A stretch of DNA of 64,000 nt from Bacillota bacterium (GCA_009784185.1 WRCD01000003.1:1-64000); one strand, 5' to 3'. Positions 10,007 to 21,229 are shown, counted from the stretch's first letter. Made by a program: numbers and translations. Notes: a model not told the origin generated them from the letters alone.

Positions 10007-10701
10007 AAATATATAATCCGCCTGCAGTTTTCGCATTCCAAATATCCCGCAGCTTTAAGTTTATCTATTTTGTTGCTTGGCAGCTCCATGCTGCACCCGC
10101 CGCAGCTCTTGTCCATTATAGGAACATAAACCGGAAAGATTCGGTCACCGCGCAATTTGTTGTATTTGTCCAGAGCAGACTTGTCGGACAGCTTAGCTGC
10201 AATGCCGGCAAGTTCCTGATTTAGTTTATCTATTACCGGTTGTTTAACCGCCAAAAATTCGTTGTACGCTTTTACGCCTTCCGCATGCTTCTGCTTGGCC
10301 ATCATGCCTTGTTTTTTCTCGCCTTCAAATGCACCAAGCGCAGCAGCAATCTTGTGTGAAAGCTGCTCCATATTTTTCTCCAGGTTTAACAAACTGCCGT
10401 TTAAAGCAGTTGCATTTGCGCTAAGCGTTTTAAGCTCATCTTCGTTAAGACAGTCCTGATTCACTTTACTCAGCTTTTCAGCCTGAGTCAGTCCCGCATT
10501 GTATGCTTTTTCCAGCTGCTCAAACTCACCTACCAAATCAGCGGCGTTTTTTTCTACTTGCAAAACCTTAGCCTGGGCATCTTTTACAAGTTCAACCATT
10601 TTATTTACAATCTTTTTTATCTGACTGTTTGCAATATCGCGTTCAATTGCAATCAGCTCAGAGTCTTTTTTCTGGTATACCAGCATTTCGGTTATGTTCA
10701 T
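10000..10701 (-). CDS. C4-type zinc-ribbon coiled-coil protein (DUF164/CdsZ-like)
   Basis: CGGCSMELPSNKIDKLKAAGYLECENCRRIIY; AAGGAGAAAACAATG RBS at 10701. The longer ORF start (10851) lies beyond a repeat. Confidence 0.8.
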   Translation of the reverse strand: MNITEMLVYQKKDSELIAIERDIANSQIKKIVNKMVELVKDAQAKVLQVEKNAADLVGEFEQLEKAYNAGLTQAEKLSKVNQDCLNEDELKTLSANATALNGSLLNLEKNMEQLSHKIAAALGAFEGEKKQGMMAKQKHAEGVKAYNEFLAVKQPVIDKLNQELAGIAAKLSDKSALDKYNKLRGDRIFPVYVPIMDKSCGGCSMELPSNKIDKLKAAGYLECENCRRIIYLK

Positions 10702-10720
10702 TGTTTTCTCCTTACATATT

Positions 10721-10830
10721 AATTCCCCTCTTGAGAGGGGTGCCCGCAGGGCGGGGTGTGTTTTAGCAAACTCTCGTTTGGCTACCCCGTCTGCGCCTTT
10801 GGCGCATCCACCCCTTCGTAAAGGGGAATT
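10721..10830. repeat. Family A composite element (110 bp), overlapping the 3' end of trmK
   Basis: aattcccctcttgagaggggtgcccgcagggcggggtgtg...gctaccccgtctgcgcctttggcgcatccaccccttcgtaaaggggaatt. Confidence 0.85.
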
Positions 10831-11525
10831 TTTTGTAACAGTTTTAAGCACCTGCTTATCTGCTTTTTCTTGGTCTTGTCATTAGTTTTACTTAAAACAA
10901 ACTTTAGTTTTGTTTCCAGTTTTGCCAGCCATTCTTTATAATCAGCGGTCAGATATGCTGCAGTATCCGCTCCAAACAGCAGTTGTAATTCGGTTAATGC
11001 TTGCTTGCCGTGTATAATCTTAACTATATGATAATACTTATTACCCTCTTTTACAATCAAATCCGCAATGATTTTGTAATTGTTTTGATTCAAAAACCTG
11101 CGGAGTTCTACTATTTTGTTTTGCGGCTGAAGGATGAATGCCGGCTTTCTTGTCGCAATTCCCCCTTTAGCAAAGGGGGTGACAGGCAAAGCCTGTTGGG
11201 GGTTGTGTTCTGACAATATACTTACAATCTCCAATCCGCCCATGCCGGCAATTACTATTTGCTGTACATTGTCGCCCGGATAAATCACCTCAAGCCCATT
11301 GCCCGCTCTAAACTCTGCCGCACCAAACTCCGGCGCAATCAGCTTTTCGGCTTTAAGCAAGCACGCAGCACTAATATCGGTTGCAATCAGCTTTTGGGTT
11401 TTACCGGACTTAAGCAGTGCATAACCCAGCTTTCCGTGGTCACAGCCGATATCTGCGGTGACACTTGCTTTGTTGCACAAATCAAATATGACCTGCAGGC
11501 GTTTACTCAGTTTTGTGTTATTCAT
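10782..11525 (-). CDS. trmK: tRNA (adenine22-N1)-methyltransferase TrmK, containing repeat-derived peptides
   Basis: [34 protein letters not shown]; directly downstream of sigA; repeat-derived [16 protein letters not shown] insert and [16 protein letters not shown]-terminus. Confidence 0.85.
   Translation of the reverse strand: MNNTKLSKRLQVIFDLCNKASVTADIGCDHGKLGYALLKSGKTQKLIATDISAACLLKAEKLIAPEFGAAEFRAGNGLEVIYPGDNVQQIVIAGMGGLEIVSILSEHNPQQALPVTPFAKGGIATRKPAFILQPQNKIVELRRFLNQNNYKIIADLIVKEGNKYYHIVKIIHGKQALTELQLLFGADTAAYLTADYKEWLAKLETKLKFVLSKTNDKTKKKQISRCLKLLQKIPLYEGVDAPKAQTG
11157..11207. repeat. Family A half-element inside trmK
   Basis: aattccccctttagcaaagggggtgacaggcaaagcctgttgggggttgtg. Confidence 0.85.
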
Positions 11526-12573
11526 CTATAAAGTCTTTCAGGCGCTTGCTGCGGTTTGGGTTGCGGAGCTTGCGCAGGGCTTTAGCCTCTATCTGCCTGA
11601 TACGCTCACGGGTTACGTTAAACTCTCTTCCAACCTCTTCAAGCGTCCTGGGGTGGCTGTCATCCAACCCGTATCGCAATCGCACAACCTTTTGCTCTCT
11701 TGGAGTTAATGTATCAATAACGCTAAGCAGCTGCTCCTTTAAAATATTATGAACCACGGCATCTACCGGACTCTTTGCTTCAATATCCTCAACAAAGTCA
11801 TATATTTCACTGTCACCCTCTTCACCTGCGGGCGTTTCAAGGCTGGTAGGCTCCAGGGCAATACGCTGAATTTCGCAAACGCGCTCCTCGGTTATGTCCA
11901 TTTTCTCGGCAATCTCTGCTGTGGTTGGTTCCCGCCCCAGCTGCTGCCAAAGCTGACGGCTTACTCTGCCCAGCTTATTAATGGTTTCAACCATATGCAC
12001 GGGAATACGGATTGTACGTGCCTGGTCGGCAATAGCACGTGAAATAGCCTGCCTAATCCACCAGGTACCGTACGTGCTAAAGTGGAAACCCCTGCGGTAG
12101 TCAAATCTCTCCACTGCCTTAATTAAGCCCATATTGCCTTCCTGAATTAAATCAGAAAAGCTCATGCTGGTTTTGCCGACATATCTCTTAGCAATGCTTA
12201 CTACCAGCCTTAGGTTAGCCTCTACCAGCTTTTGCTTAGCAAACTCACTGCCCTCGGACATTTGCTTGCCCAGTATTACCTCTTCTTCGGGTGTAAGCAG
12301 CGGCACCTTGCCTATGTCCTTAAAATACATTTTAACAGGGTCGTTAAGGTTAGCCTGATTAATAAGGTTTTCAATAACGTCATCGTTTTCTTTGTTTGTC
12401 TCTTCTTTGGTGATTTTAACCCCGGCCTTAGTAAGTGCGGATATTATTGTGTTAATCTGGTCTTTTGTGGCTTCATATTTAAGCAAACGCAGGAAAATAT
12501 CCTCCTCGTTTATGCTGCCTTTTTTCTGTGCAAGTTCTTTTATTTTATCAATTTCGTAAGTAATAAAATCCAA
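11518..12573 (-). CDS. sigA: RNA polymerase primary sigma factor SigA/RpoD
   Basis: [60 protein letters not shown], region 4.2 [28 protein letters not shown]. Confidence 0.97.
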   Translation of the reverse strand: MDFITYEIDKIKELAQKKGSINEEDIFLRLLKYEATKDQINTIISALTKAGVKITKEETNKENDDVIENLINQANLNDPVKMYFKDIGKVPLLTPEEEVILGKQMSEGSEFAKQKLVEANLRLVVSIAKRYVGKTSMSFSDLIQEGNMGLIKAVERFDYRRGFHFSTYGTWWIRQAISRAIADQARTIRIPVHMVETINKLGRVSRQLWQQLGREPTTAEIAEKMDITEERVCEIQRIALEPTSLETPAGEEGDSEIYDFVEDIEAKSPVDAVVHNILKEQLLSVIDTLTPREQKVVRLRYGLDDSHPRTLEEVGREFNVTRERIRQIEAKALRKLRNPNRSKRLKDFIDE

Positions 12574-12575
12574 GT

Positions 12576-14381
12576 TTAATCCTCCCTTCTGTGCGCCTGC
12601 TGAACTTGCAGGTCATTTTTTAACTTTTGTAATTGTTTGTTTATTTCATTAAGTTGTATTATAATCTCTTTTCTTCTGCTCATATCACTGCTTGCTTCAA
12701 ACTCGGAATGCAGCTCAGCCTGAACAATTTGTAAGGTGCGCTGCTTGTTTTTAATCAAACATTCTTTAAAATTAAATTTGCTTGTTTCAAAATTGTAGTT
12801 AATTATATCCAAAACAATAGGCAAAGATTCGGCGTTACAAATATCAAACACCCCCGACACCCTAGGCGCATTGCCGGCCTCGGCAGTAGTTTTTACATAG
12901 TTAAAAACCGTTTTTATATCCGGATGGATAAACTCCAGTTCTTGTAAGTCATCCGGTTTTATCTCTTGTTTTTTATGCAACAGGCTTGCCACTATAAAAA
13001 TGTCTGCTAAAGTGTAAGCATCTTTATGCGCTGCTGTACCGGGTTTGTCCGTTTCGGCCGCAGGTTCAGGGGATTTCTCCGCATTTAAGTCTTTGCGTAA
13101 TACATCCAAGCTTATCCCGCTGTATCCGCTTACAACTTTCAGGTAAATTTCCCGTTCACTATCCAGATTCATGCCTTTCAGCATTTTAATTGCTTCGGTT
13201 ACAAACCTTGCCTTCTGTTCGTTGCTGGACAAATCAAATTTTGCTGCCAGCATTTTAAGCTTATAATCGTTTGCTTCAATTGCTTCACCCAGAAGCTTAG
13301 TAAAGGCTTCTTTTCCGTGTCGGTTCAGGTAATCATCGGGGTCAAACCCATCAGGCAGAACTGCCACTTTGCAGCTAAGGCCCTCGGCCAGAATTATATC
13401 TATACTTCTCTGCGCCGCCTTTTTGCCCGCCTCATCACCGTCAAAGCAAAGCACAATATTGTTGCTGAACCTTTTAAGCTCTTTAACGTGCCCGGGGGTC
13501 AGTGCAGTGCCCAAACACGCAACAGCCGACCTGAATCCCGCCTGGTGCAGGGTGATTACGTCAATCTGGCCTTCAACAACCAAAATACTGTCTAAGTCGT
13601 TTTTCTGTTTAGCCTGCTTGATTAAGTTAATTCCGAAAACAGTTTTGCTTTTATCAAACGTAAGCGTATCACGGGTGTTTTTGTACTTTGCAAGCTCCTT
13701 ATCCTCCAAAAGCCTGCCGCTGAACCCAACAACATCGCCGTAACTGTTTATAAGCGGAAATATCAGCCTGTTTGAATATGAGTCGTAGAAGTCACCTTTA
13801 TCGTTTTTGTCAAGCACGCCGGCATCCAAGCAGTCCTGAAGCTTATAGCCCAGCGCAAGCAGGTGCTCATTAATCTGATTAAAGCCAATACTTGCTCCTA
13901 TACCAAACCGGGCAATTGAACCCTGATTTATCTTGCGTTTATCCAAATATCCGGCTGCGGCTTTGTTTCTGCCGGCTGCAAGATTATCACGGTAATGCCT
14001 GGCTGCTTCTTTAAGTATCTTTAAATACAAGTCTTTTTTTGCCGCCTTCTCGCGTATGGCATCACTTGAAACCATCATTGGCAGCTCCATGCCGGCCGAC
14101 TTAGCTAAAATCTTTACCGCTTCCCAAAAATCCACAGATTCCTGTTTTTCCACAAAGCTGATTACATCTCCGCTGGCACCGCAGCCGAAACAATGATAAA
14201 ACTGCTCCGCTTCGTTAACTGCCATGCTCGGCGTTTTTTCAAAGTGGAACGGACACGCACCCCAATATAGCTTTCCTTTTTTGGTAAGCGGAATATAACG
14301 CGATACCGTTGTTACAATATCGTTTCTCGATTTGAGCTGCTCCAGCCATTCGGTTGGAAAGCCCCTGTTATGTATACTCAT
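12576..14381 (-). CDS. dnaG: DNA primase DnaG
   Basis: N-terminal zinc finger [53 protein letters not shown]. Confidence 0.96.
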   Translation of the reverse strand: MSIHNRGFPTEWLEQLKSRNDIVTTVSRYIPLTKKGKLYWGACPFHFEKTPSMAVNEAEQFYHCFGCGASGDVISFVEKQESVDFWEAVKILAKSAGMELPMMVSSDAIREKAAKKDLYLKILKEAARHYRDNLAAGRNKAAAGYLDKRKINQGSIARFGIGASIGFNQINEHLLALGYKLQDCLDAGVLDKNDKGDFYDSYSNRLIFPLINSYGDVVGFSGRLLEDKELAKYKNTRDTLTFDKSKTVFGINLIKQAKQKNDLDSILVVEGQIDVITLHQAGFRSAVACLGTALTPGHVKELKRFSNNIVLCFDGDEAGKKAAQRSIDIILAEGLSCKVAVLPDGFDPDDYLNRHGKEAFTKLLGEAIEANDYKLKMLAAKFDLSSNEQKARFVTEAIKMLKGMNLDSEREIYLKVVSGYSGISLDVLRKDLNAEKSPEPAAETDKPGTAAHKDAYTLADIFIVASLLHKKQEIKPDDLQELEFIHPDIKTVFNYVKTTAEAGNAPRVSGVFDICNAESLPIVLDIINYNFETSKFNFKECLIKNKQRTLQIVQAELHSEFEASSDMSRRKEIIIQLNEINKQLQKLKNDLQVQQAHRRED

Positions 14382-14441
14382 TTCTATTTAACGCCCTATA
14401 AGACTAATATACTACACCCGTATGAGCTACTCCTTTGTTTT

Positions 14442-15167
14442 CTACAAAATTGTTAAACTTTTTAAGGTGCAGGAAAACCGCTCTTTTATGTTTTCTGTTA
14501 AAAATCTCTCCAGCTCCGTTACAAAGCCTGAACCGGCAGAATAGTTTTCCAATTGCTCCAAACTCAGCTCTATCAGGTTTCTTAGCACACCAACCGCTCC
14601 GCGGCCAATCTCCGTGCTATACGGAGTTTTGCATAGCGGGCAGGTTATTGCGCCTGTTTCGGCGTTAAAAAAACTCCTGTCCAACAGCGGTGCATTGCAA
14701 CATGAACAGACTTTTGCCGACAATCTGTAGCCGCTTAAATTAAACAGCTCTATGCAGAACTTTAAAAACACTAACTGCGGCACCGCTCTGCCATAAGCAA
14801 TTGCTTTAAGTGTTTTTACAGACAGCAAAAACAATGACACATTCTGCTCGGACAAAACGCTTGCCTTGTCGGCCAGCTCAACCACGGCAGAAGCATATTT
14901 CAATTTTTCGGCACTTTGGCTTATTGCATAAAAACTTTCTATTTCATTAGCGCCGGTTACCAGCCACATATCACCTGTTTTTGCAAGACAGTATTCGGCA
15001 AAGCAGAATACACCCGCCGCAAACTTCATTTTGGCCTTTTCGGCTCGTACTCCGCGCATAATCAGGCTGATTTTGCCCAGCTCCGGGCAAATAACAGTCA
15101 ATATTTTATCTCTATCCCCGTAGTTGATTGCGCGCAGCACCAACCCCGATATCTTTTGCTCGCTCAT
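14442..15167 (-). CDS. recO: DNA repair protein RecO
   Basis: GLVLRAINYGDRDKILTVICPELGKISLIMRGVR; CSCCNAPL...CPLC zinc site; syntenic position. Confidence 0.9.
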   Translation of the reverse strand: MSEQKISGLVLRAINYGDRDKILTVICPELGKISLIMRGVRAEKAKMKFAAGVFCFAEYCLAKTGDMWLVTGANEIESFYAISQSAEKLKYASAVVELADKASVLSEQNVSLFLLSVKTLKAIAYGRAVPQLVFLKFCIELFNLSGYRLSAKVCSCCNAPLLDRSFFNAETGAITCPLCKTPYSTEIGRGAVGVLRNLIELSLEQLENYSAGSGFVTELERFLTENIKERFSCTLKSLTIL

Positions 15168-15285
15168 TTTCTGCCTTTATTAAATAATCTTTAAACCTTC
15201 GGTATTTTAAATATTTTATTATTTTACCTGTTTTTGTAAAATCGTTCCATAATAAAATGGTTGTCAAATCCTGTTCTTTTTTCAT
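15112..15285 (-). CDS. yqzL: YqzL-family small protein
   Basis: 57-aa ORF MKKEQDLTTILLWNDFTKTGKIIKYLKYRRF... with GGGGAGGAAAATTATG RBS, between era and recO where yqzL is expected; overlaps the recO start. Confidence 0.65.
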   Translation of the reverse strand: MKKEQDLTTILLWNDFTKTGKIIKYLKYRRFKDYLIKAENERAKDIGVGAARNQLRG

Positions 15286-15335
15286 AATTTTCCTCCCCTA
15301 TTGTTTAAGGTTAGATTGTTCATATATGAAAGTAT

Positions 15336-16217
15336 CTATTCATAACCCAAGTCTTTTAGTGTGCCGGTTTTGCTGCGCCAGTTTGGCACTACTTTTACAA
15401 AGAGCGTAAGACAAACCCTTTTGCCCGTCATTTTTTCTATTGCCAGCCGGCTTGCCATACCAACCTCTTTTATTTTGCTTCCGCCCTTGCCTACTATAAT
15501 AGGCTTATGACTTTCCTTTTCGCAAAATATGGTGGCCTCAACATTTATTGTCTTTGCTTTTTCTTCAAGCACGTCCACGCTGACACCTGCTCCATGCGGT
15601 ATTTCCTTTTCCAGCTTCCATAGCAGCTTTTCGCGCACTAATTCCGAAACCGTAAATTTCAAATCTTTATCGGTATGCTGATTTTCATCAAAGTATCTGG
15701 TTGTGTCTGTAAATTTGCCTAGGATTGCTGCCAGCAGCTTATCCAGATTTTTGCCTTTCTCTGCAGACACACAAAATATTTCCTCTATGCCCTTAATATC
15801 GTTCAGTTTGTTTAACTCTGCAAACAATTTTTCCGGTGCGGCAATATCCAGCTTGGTTACAACCACATACAGCGGCGCGGCAGATGCCGAGTATTTGTTA
15901 ATTAAAGCAATATCCGGCTCTGATATTAATTTTGTTCCGTCTAAGAGCAGCAGAATAACATCCACATCTTTCACCGCAGAGTCCACGCTTTTCTGCATGA
16001 ATTTGTCCAACTGGTTTGCGCCGGAGTGTATGCCCGGCGTATCGCAAAACACTACCTGATAATCTTTATGATTCAGCACACCCAGAATTTTGTTTCTTGT
16101 GGTTTGCGGCTTGGGCGAAACTATTGAAACCTTTTTGCCTACAAGCGCGTTAATAAGTGTGCTTTTGCCTGCATTCGGCTTACCGATTACTGCTGCAAAA
16201 CCCGATTTAAAACTCAT
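15336..16217 (-). CDS. era: GTPase Era
   Basis: GKPNAGKSTL, DTPG, KH domain PIIVGKGGSKIKEVG. Confidence 0.96.
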   Translation of the reverse strand: MSFKSGFAAVIGKPNAGKSTLINALVGKKVSIVSPKPQTTRNKILGVLNHKDYQVVFCDTPGIHSGANQLDKFMQKSVDSAVKDVDVILLLLDGTKLISEPDIALINKYSASAAPLYVVVTKLDIAAPEKLFAELNKLNDIKGIEEIFCVSAEKGKNLDKLLAAILGKFTDTTRYFDENQHTDKDLKFTVSELVREKLLWKLEKEIPHGAGVSVDVLEEKAKTINVEATIFCEKESHKPIIVGKGGSKIKEVGMASRLAIEKMTGKRVCLTLFVKVVPNWRSKTGTLKDLGYE

Positions 16218-16696
16218 AGCGCCAACCCCTTACATATCTTTTGTTCCAGTTCGCGCATTTCATCTGCCTCAGCCCCGGTTTCGTGGTCATATCCAAGCAA
16301 ATGCAGCAGCCCGTGCACAAACAACTCGGCCAACTCTTGGTTTAAGCTATGTTTGTATTCACTAGCCTGTGCTTTGGCTATTTCCACACAAATAAAAACC
16401 TGCCCTATTTCTATTAATTTTGCGGCCGGGTCATAATCTAAATAGTAATTTGCCTTGTTAATTTTCTTACCTTTCCATGCACCTATGCTTCTAAACGCAA
16501 GCACATCGGTCGGTTTATTGTTGTTCCGGTGTTCTTTGTTCAGTTTTTTAATCTTGTCCTCAGCAACCAAGCTAAGCCCCGCAACAATACCTTTAACCGG
16601 CTGGCCGGCCGACTTTAAAACTAAACCGGCAATATTAACAAACACCTCTTCAGGCGGAATCTTGTATTTGGTTTCATTTGTGAAATATAGTTTCAT
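16214..16696 (-). CDS. ybeY: rRNA maturation RNase YbeY
   Basis: ELFVHGLLHLLGYDHE zinc motif. Confidence 0.95.
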   Translation of the reverse strand: MKLYFTNETKYKIPPEEVFVNIAGLVLKSAGQPVKGIVAGLSLVAEDKIKKLNKEHRNNNKPTDVLAFRSIGAWKGKKINKANYYLDYDPAAKLIEIGQVFICVEIAKAQASEYKHSLNQELAELFVHGLLHLLGYDHETGAEADEMRELEQKICKGLAL

Positions 16697-17838
16697 TAAC
16701 TACCTCGGATGCTTATTGTTTGACTGGTTTTTAAGTAAACTGTTACATAAAATGTGTTTTCCACCTGCTTTACGCTGAACCGCTCTTCAAGCACCGGCTG
16801 ATTTACGGGCACCTGCTCCAAAGCCATGAGTTTAGCTTCGTACTTATATATTTCTGCGGTCTTTTCGGGGTTGAGCTCAATTACCTCAGGCTTAGTTTCA
16901 TAAAAGTACGTATAAGTGATTTTTGCCGGAAAAAAGTTGTTGCCGAAAGCATAAATCGTTCTGGTTTCTGTTTCAAAGTCAGCAAACGGATTATCGGGCA
17001 TACGCAACACAACTTCTTTACCGAATATGCCGGCTACAGCTTGTACTACATTTCTGCCGGTCCGCACATACACTTTCCGGCGCTCTGTAAAGCTTGTAGA
17101 GTATGTATACCAGGTCTGCGCCGTAATCTCACCCCTTGCTCCGGTTGGAATAACTGTTCCGTTTATATCCGTGGTATAGGGCGCAATTAAAGTCTGCCCG
17201 GCCCGCACACTGTCGCCTACTCTTACCATTGGCGTACCTTCAAGCACTAAAATATGGGTTATCAGCCCGTCAGCCGATGCCACAACCGGTTTGCTTATAT
17301 CCTCCTGCACAATCGGAAGCCGTACTTTCTCCAGCAGATTTACGACAGCAGTTGAGCCGCGGAACGAAACACTGACGGTGCTTATTTCGTTTATCTGCAT
17401 TTTAATTTTTAGTTCAATTTCATCCGGATTAATGCCCGGCAAAAAAGCCCCGGAGTACAGCCCCGCTTTTGCAAGCTGGACTCTTAACTCTCTCTCGCTC
17501 AGGTTTTCAAGCCCGGTAATATCAAGCCGCCAGACAAACAACGACAACACCATAACCGCAGCACACGCCAGCCCCAGCCCAACCGGCACACCTATGTGAG
17601 CCTTCAGGTAATTTAATACAACAATTTGAAGCGGGAGCTTAATTACGGTTAAAGTATAGCACGAACCACGAAAAAGCGCAACCAACTTCCTATAGTTGCC
17701 AAACTCTACAGAGAAAACCATGCTGATATGGTCAAGCCTGACACAGTTATGCAGCTCAAATCCGGCGGCTGCTGCCCGGTTTAAAAAAGCATCCAGATTA
17801 GCACCTTTAACCGATAGCTTAATCAAACGCCACCTCAC
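16696..17838 (-). CDS. yqfD: Sporulation protein YqfD
   Basis: Repeated membrane/POTRA-like layout; GDSVRAGQTLI; adjacent to YqfC. Confidence 0.85.
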   Translation of the reverse strand: MRWRLIKLSVKGANLDAFLNRAAAAGFELHNCVRLDHISMVFSVEFGNYRKLVALFRGSCYTLTVIKLPLQIVVLNYLKAHIGVPVGLGLACAAVMVLSLFVWRLDITGLENLSERELRVQLAKAGLYSGAFLPGINPDEIELKIKMQINEISTVSVSFRGSTAVVNLLEKVRLPIVQEDISKPVVASADGLITHILVLEGTPMVRVGDSVRAGQTLIAPYTTDINGTVIPTGARGEITAQTWYTYSTSFTERRKVYVRTGRNVVQAVAGIFGKEVVLRMPDNPFADFETETRTIYAFGNNFFPAKITYTYFYETKPEVIELNPEKTAEIYKYEAKLMALEQVPVNQPVLEERFSVKQVENTFYVTVYLKTSQTISIRGS

Positions 17839-18097
17839 GCTGCGCCACGCAAAGAATTTCTCCGGTTATTGAAATATCTGTACCGGACAAATGTGAAATT
17901 ATTAAATTTTTTCCGTATACATATAGTTTTGTCCGGCCTGCAGACAACACTATTTTAACTGCAGAATACGAAAAGACCTTGGTTTTTCCGTGTACAAAAA
18001 GCGCACGGTTGCCAAGATTAATAAATTTAAAGCCTTTTACATCTATCTCGCTTGGCAGCCTGACAGCGCCTGTAATTTCAGACCAGAACCCCAGCAT
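17819..18097 (-). CDS. yqfC: Sporulation protein YqfC
   Basis: Short YabP/YqfC-like ORF (LPSEIDVKGFKFINLGNRALFVHGKTKV) preceding yqfD. Confidence 0.8.
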   Translation of the reverse strand: MLGFWSEITGAVRLPSEIDVKGFKFINLGNRALFVHGKTKVFSYSAVKIVLSAGRTKLYVYGKNLIISHLSGTDISITGEILCVAQREVAFD

Positions 18098-18150
18098 AAA
18101 CTCACCTCAGCAGTACTAGTTTATGCTGAGCAATTATCAAATATCATTTA

Positions 18151-18174
18151 AAAACCGCCCGCAGGCGGCTTTTT
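18151..18174 (-). terminator. Intrinsic terminator
   Basis: Minus-strand aaaaagccgcctgcgggcggttttt-type hairpin at the end of the floA cluster. Confidence 0.6.
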
Positions 18175-18826
18175 ATTCTTCATTTTTAGGTTTAAGTACA
18201 TCCGCAAACAAAAGCGCTTTCATTTCGGGGGTCAGCTCGTTTATCTGCTCGCTTAACGATTTGTTGGCAGTTGTTTTGTTATAATTCGGGTTTTCCTTAG
18301 CCGTACTCTGGGTTGCGCGCCCGCCCATACCGCCTTCCTGGCTTGTCTGATTTCTTGAGCCTGTAATCTCGCTGTTAAATATTTCCGAGTTCCACATATT
18401 CTCAGACCTTAAACGCTGGCTTCGCTCATAACCGCCGCGCTGACCGTATATGGCTTGGCTGCTGTTTGCCCTGTTAAAATCTTCCCTGCTGGTAGCTTCG
18501 CTTTTTATTGCTTCGGCTTCCTGCTTAAGGAGTGCCGCCATACTGGTATTCCCTGAGGAATAAGTCTTGGTCAGCCAATCTTCATCACTGCCTTTTTCGC
18601 TTGAACGAACCGATTTTCCCTCTTTTACCTCTGCCCGTTTAGCTGACCTTCTGGTTTTTGAGGCAGGTTTTTTCTCTTCATTAATCTCAACCGGTTTAGT
18701 GCCGTCTTTTTTTGCCTTTTCATCTGCCCACTTAGCACGTTTTTTCCGGTCAGCAAGTACTAAAAGCACAACAACACCTATAAGCAGGAGTCCTACACCA
18801 ATAAAAATCCATTCGGTTGGAGTCAT
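18173..18826 (-). CDS. Hypothetical single-TM, charged cytoplasmic protein
   Basis: N-terminal TM (WIFIGVGLLLIGVVVLLVLADRKKRAKW) then K/R/E-rich region; follows floA. Confidence 0.6.
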   Translation of the reverse strand: MTPTEWIFIGVGLLLIGVVVLLVLADRKKRAKWADEKAKKDGTKPVEINEEKKPASKTRRSAKRAEVKEGKSVRSSEKGSDEDWLTKTYSSGNTSMAALLKQEAEAIKSEATSREDFNRANSSQAIYGQRGGYERSQRLRSENMWNSEIFNSEITGSRNQTSQEGGMGGRATQSTAKENPNYNKTTANKSLSEQINELTPEMKALLFADVLKPKNEE

Positions 18827-19875
18827 TACTTGTTCCCTCTTGAGTCGCCGTCAATGTTGTCGGCAAGAAGCCTGTTTTTATTGCCGCCCGCAAAACTGCT
18901 GCGCATAGTTGTATCTGCCTGAACGTTTTGCATTTTATAATAGTCCATAATACCAAGGTTGCCTTTAATAAACGCATCGGCCATAGCCTTTGGCACCGCA
19001 GCCTCAGCTGCTACAACCTGCGCTTTCATCTCCTGCGTGCGCGCACGCATTTCGTGCTCGTACGCAATTGCCATTGCACGGCGCTCTTCCGCTTTTGCCT
19101 GAGCAATGTGCATATCTGCCTCTGCCTGATCAATAAGCAGCTGCGCTCCAACGTTTCTGCCAATGTCAATATCGGCAATGTCTATAGACAAAATTTCGAA
19201 AGCAGTGCCTTCGTCAAGACCCTTTTCAAGCACAACCTTTGAAATAAGATTAGGGTCACGTAAAATTTCCTTATGCGTACTGGACGAGCCCAATGTGGTA
19301 ATAATACCTTCACCAACACGGGCTACAATAGTATCCTGCCCCGCACCACCAACAAGCTTAGCAATGTTTGCCTTAACGGTAACACGCGCCTTAACCCGTA
19401 ATTCAATACCGTCTTTTGTAATAGCCGAAACCACCGGCGTTTCAATAATACGCGGGTTTACACTAGAGCGCACCGCATCCAAAACATCACGGCCGGCAAG
19501 GTCAATGGCCTTAGCATCCTGGGTAGTAAGCGATATTTTTGCACTGTGCGCCGCAATTAAAGCGTCTACAACCTTAATAACGTCTCCGCCCGCCATGTAA
19601 TGCGTTTCAAGTTCGTCCACCGGAATACGTATGCCCGCTTTCTTACTGCTGATATACGCGTTTACAATCATTTCAACTTTAATTTTTCTCAGCTTCATAC
19701 CAAGCAGACGAATCATGGAAATATGCGCGCCCGATACCAGCGAACGGAACCACAGCTTTGTTGGCACCATTCCAAAAAACACCGCTGCCGCCACAACAAC
19801 CACACAAAGCGCCACTATCCATTCCCATGGAAAGCGGTCACCGTCAGCCAGAAGCATTGAGATTACATTCATCAT
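18826..19875 (-). CDS. floA: Flotillin-like protein FloA
   Basis: [35 protein letters not shown] and [31 protein letters not shown]. Confidence 0.93.
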   Translation of the reverse strand: MMNVISMLLADGDRFPWEWIVALCVVVVAAAVFFGMVPTKLWFRSLVSGAHISMIRLLGMKLRKIKVEMIVNAYISSKKAGIRIPVDELETHYMAGGDVIKVVDALIAAHSAKISLTTQDAKAIDLAGRDVLDAVRSSVNPRIIETPVVSAITKDGIELRVKARVTVKANIAKLVGGAGQDTIVARVGEGIITTLGSSSTHKEILRDPNLISKVVLEKGLDEGTAFEILSIDIADIDIGRNVGAQLLIDQAEADMHIAQAKAEERRAMAIAYEHEMRARTQEMKAQVVAAEAAVPKAMADAFIKGNLGIMDYYKMQNVQADTTMRSSFAGGNKNRLLADNIDGDSRGNK

Positions 19876-19887
19876 AATTCTTTTCTC

Positions 19888-20403
19888 CTATATTGCCTTA
19901 ACCGTTATTGTGGCCCCTTCAACCTCAATTACCTGAACACGCGTACCTTTAATTAAAAAGGCCGTTTTGGTTGTTACTTCATATTCCAAGTCAGCAATCA
20001 TAACTCTGCCCACAGGCTTGCAATCTTTACTCAGCACCCCTTCCTTGCCCAGAAGTTTACCAAAGTTTTTTTCCGGACTGCCGTAATCGGCACTGACCGC
20101 CGTACCGCTTGTAATCAGCGGCGTTTTGCTGAGCAAACCCCTTTTGGCCGAGTATATTGCAATTAAAAACATAATTGCCAGTATTACCAGAATTATAAAC
20201 AACATAATAAAGAACTGGGTCACAGAGTTTCCGTACGCGATTAAAGCAATAAGTCCGCCCACAATGCTGATTGCGCCGGATATTCCAAACACGCCAAAGC
20301 CGGGCATACACATTTCAATTATACATAACGCAAGACCCAGCAGTAAAAGTACTGCAGGCAAAATATCAATCTCGGTAAAGAGCGTAACAATTTCTTCCCA
20401 CAT
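19888..20403 (-). CDS. NfeD-family membrane protein
   Basis: TM segments plus C-terminal OB-like domain; upstream partner of floA. Confidence 0.85.
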   Translation of the reverse strand: MWEEIVTLFTEIDILPAVLLLLGLALCIIEMCMPGFGVFGISGAISIVGGLIALIAYGNSVTQFFIMLFIILVILAIMFLIAIYSAKRGLLSKTPLITSGTAVSADYGSPEKNFGKLLGKEGVLSKDCKPVGRVMIADLEYEVTTKTAFLIKGTRVQVIEVEGATITVKAI

Positions 20404-20481
20404 ACATATGCCCTCCTTTAGTTTTTCTCACATATATGATACTATATGCCGGGTCAAATAGCAATAGCTTTTGTAAAAAAC

Positions 20482-21150
20482 CTATTCAGAACTTTTCAGT
20501 ATATCCAGCAGGCTCTGTAAGGATTCAAACATATCGTCTTCTTCGGCATCTGCGCCTTCATCCCTTGAGCTTAGTATTTCCTCAATTTCGGCTATAATCT
20601 GAGCACGCTGTTCAATGTAATTGTCATCGTCCTCGTTTAACGAAGCCGACCTGCTGGAAATATCTTTAAGCTTGCTGCTTAAATCCTTTTTGCTGATCCG
20701 GCTTGGCCGGGCATAGTCCACGTCCAGCACAATTTTATCTGAATACATATGGTCGTTTCCGTCCGGATTGTTTGTTTCAACCGTGATTAAACCCTTGCCG
20801 CCCGCACGCAGAAAACTAAGAAGCGAAACCATGTCGCCCTCACCTACCACAAAGCAAAAACTGTTTATATGCGGCCACGTGAAGTAGGCACGCATACTAT
20901 CTATTATTACACGCATATCAAGTTGACTTTTGCTGCGCTTTTTAAAACGCATTGTAGGTGCGCTGTCAAAGCCGTTTTCTTCAATAACTTCGCCAAACTT
21001 AATGTGCTTACGCTCGTTAAAGCCATATACCTTTACGTAAATAATGTCGCCTAGCTCAACCAGTTTATCAAGTATTGAGTTAAAAACCTCCAACGAGATT
21101 TTGGCATTGTCAATATCAATAAACAACGCAATGTTTTTTCTGTCTTCCAT
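20482..21150 (-). CDS. NYN-domain (PIN-like) protein
   Basis: NIALFIDIDNAKIS...SFCFVVGEGDMVSLLSFLRAGGKGLITV. Confidence 0.8.
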   Translation of the reverse strand: MEDRKNIALFIDIDNAKISLEVFNSILDKLVELGDIIYVKVYGFNERKHIKFGEVIEENGFDSAPTMRFKKRSKSQLDMRVIIDSMRAYFTWPHINSFCFVVGEGDMVSLLSFLRAGGKGLITVETNNPDGNDHMYSDKIVLDVDYARPSRISKKDLSSKLKDISSRSASLNEDDDNYIEQRAQIIAEIEEILSSRDEGADAEEDDMFESLQSLLDILKSSE

Positions 21151-21229
21151 AATTCCTCCAATTATAAATTATAAAATACTAAATATAAATTTTTGGTCGC
21201 TTGCGCTCCAAGCAGGAGTCTTTCGCCAG

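Noticed and set aside
16696-18097. Absence of phoH between yqfD and ybeY as a novel rearrangement
   Set aside because: Gene loss or relocation at this position is plausible and cannot be judged from one window.
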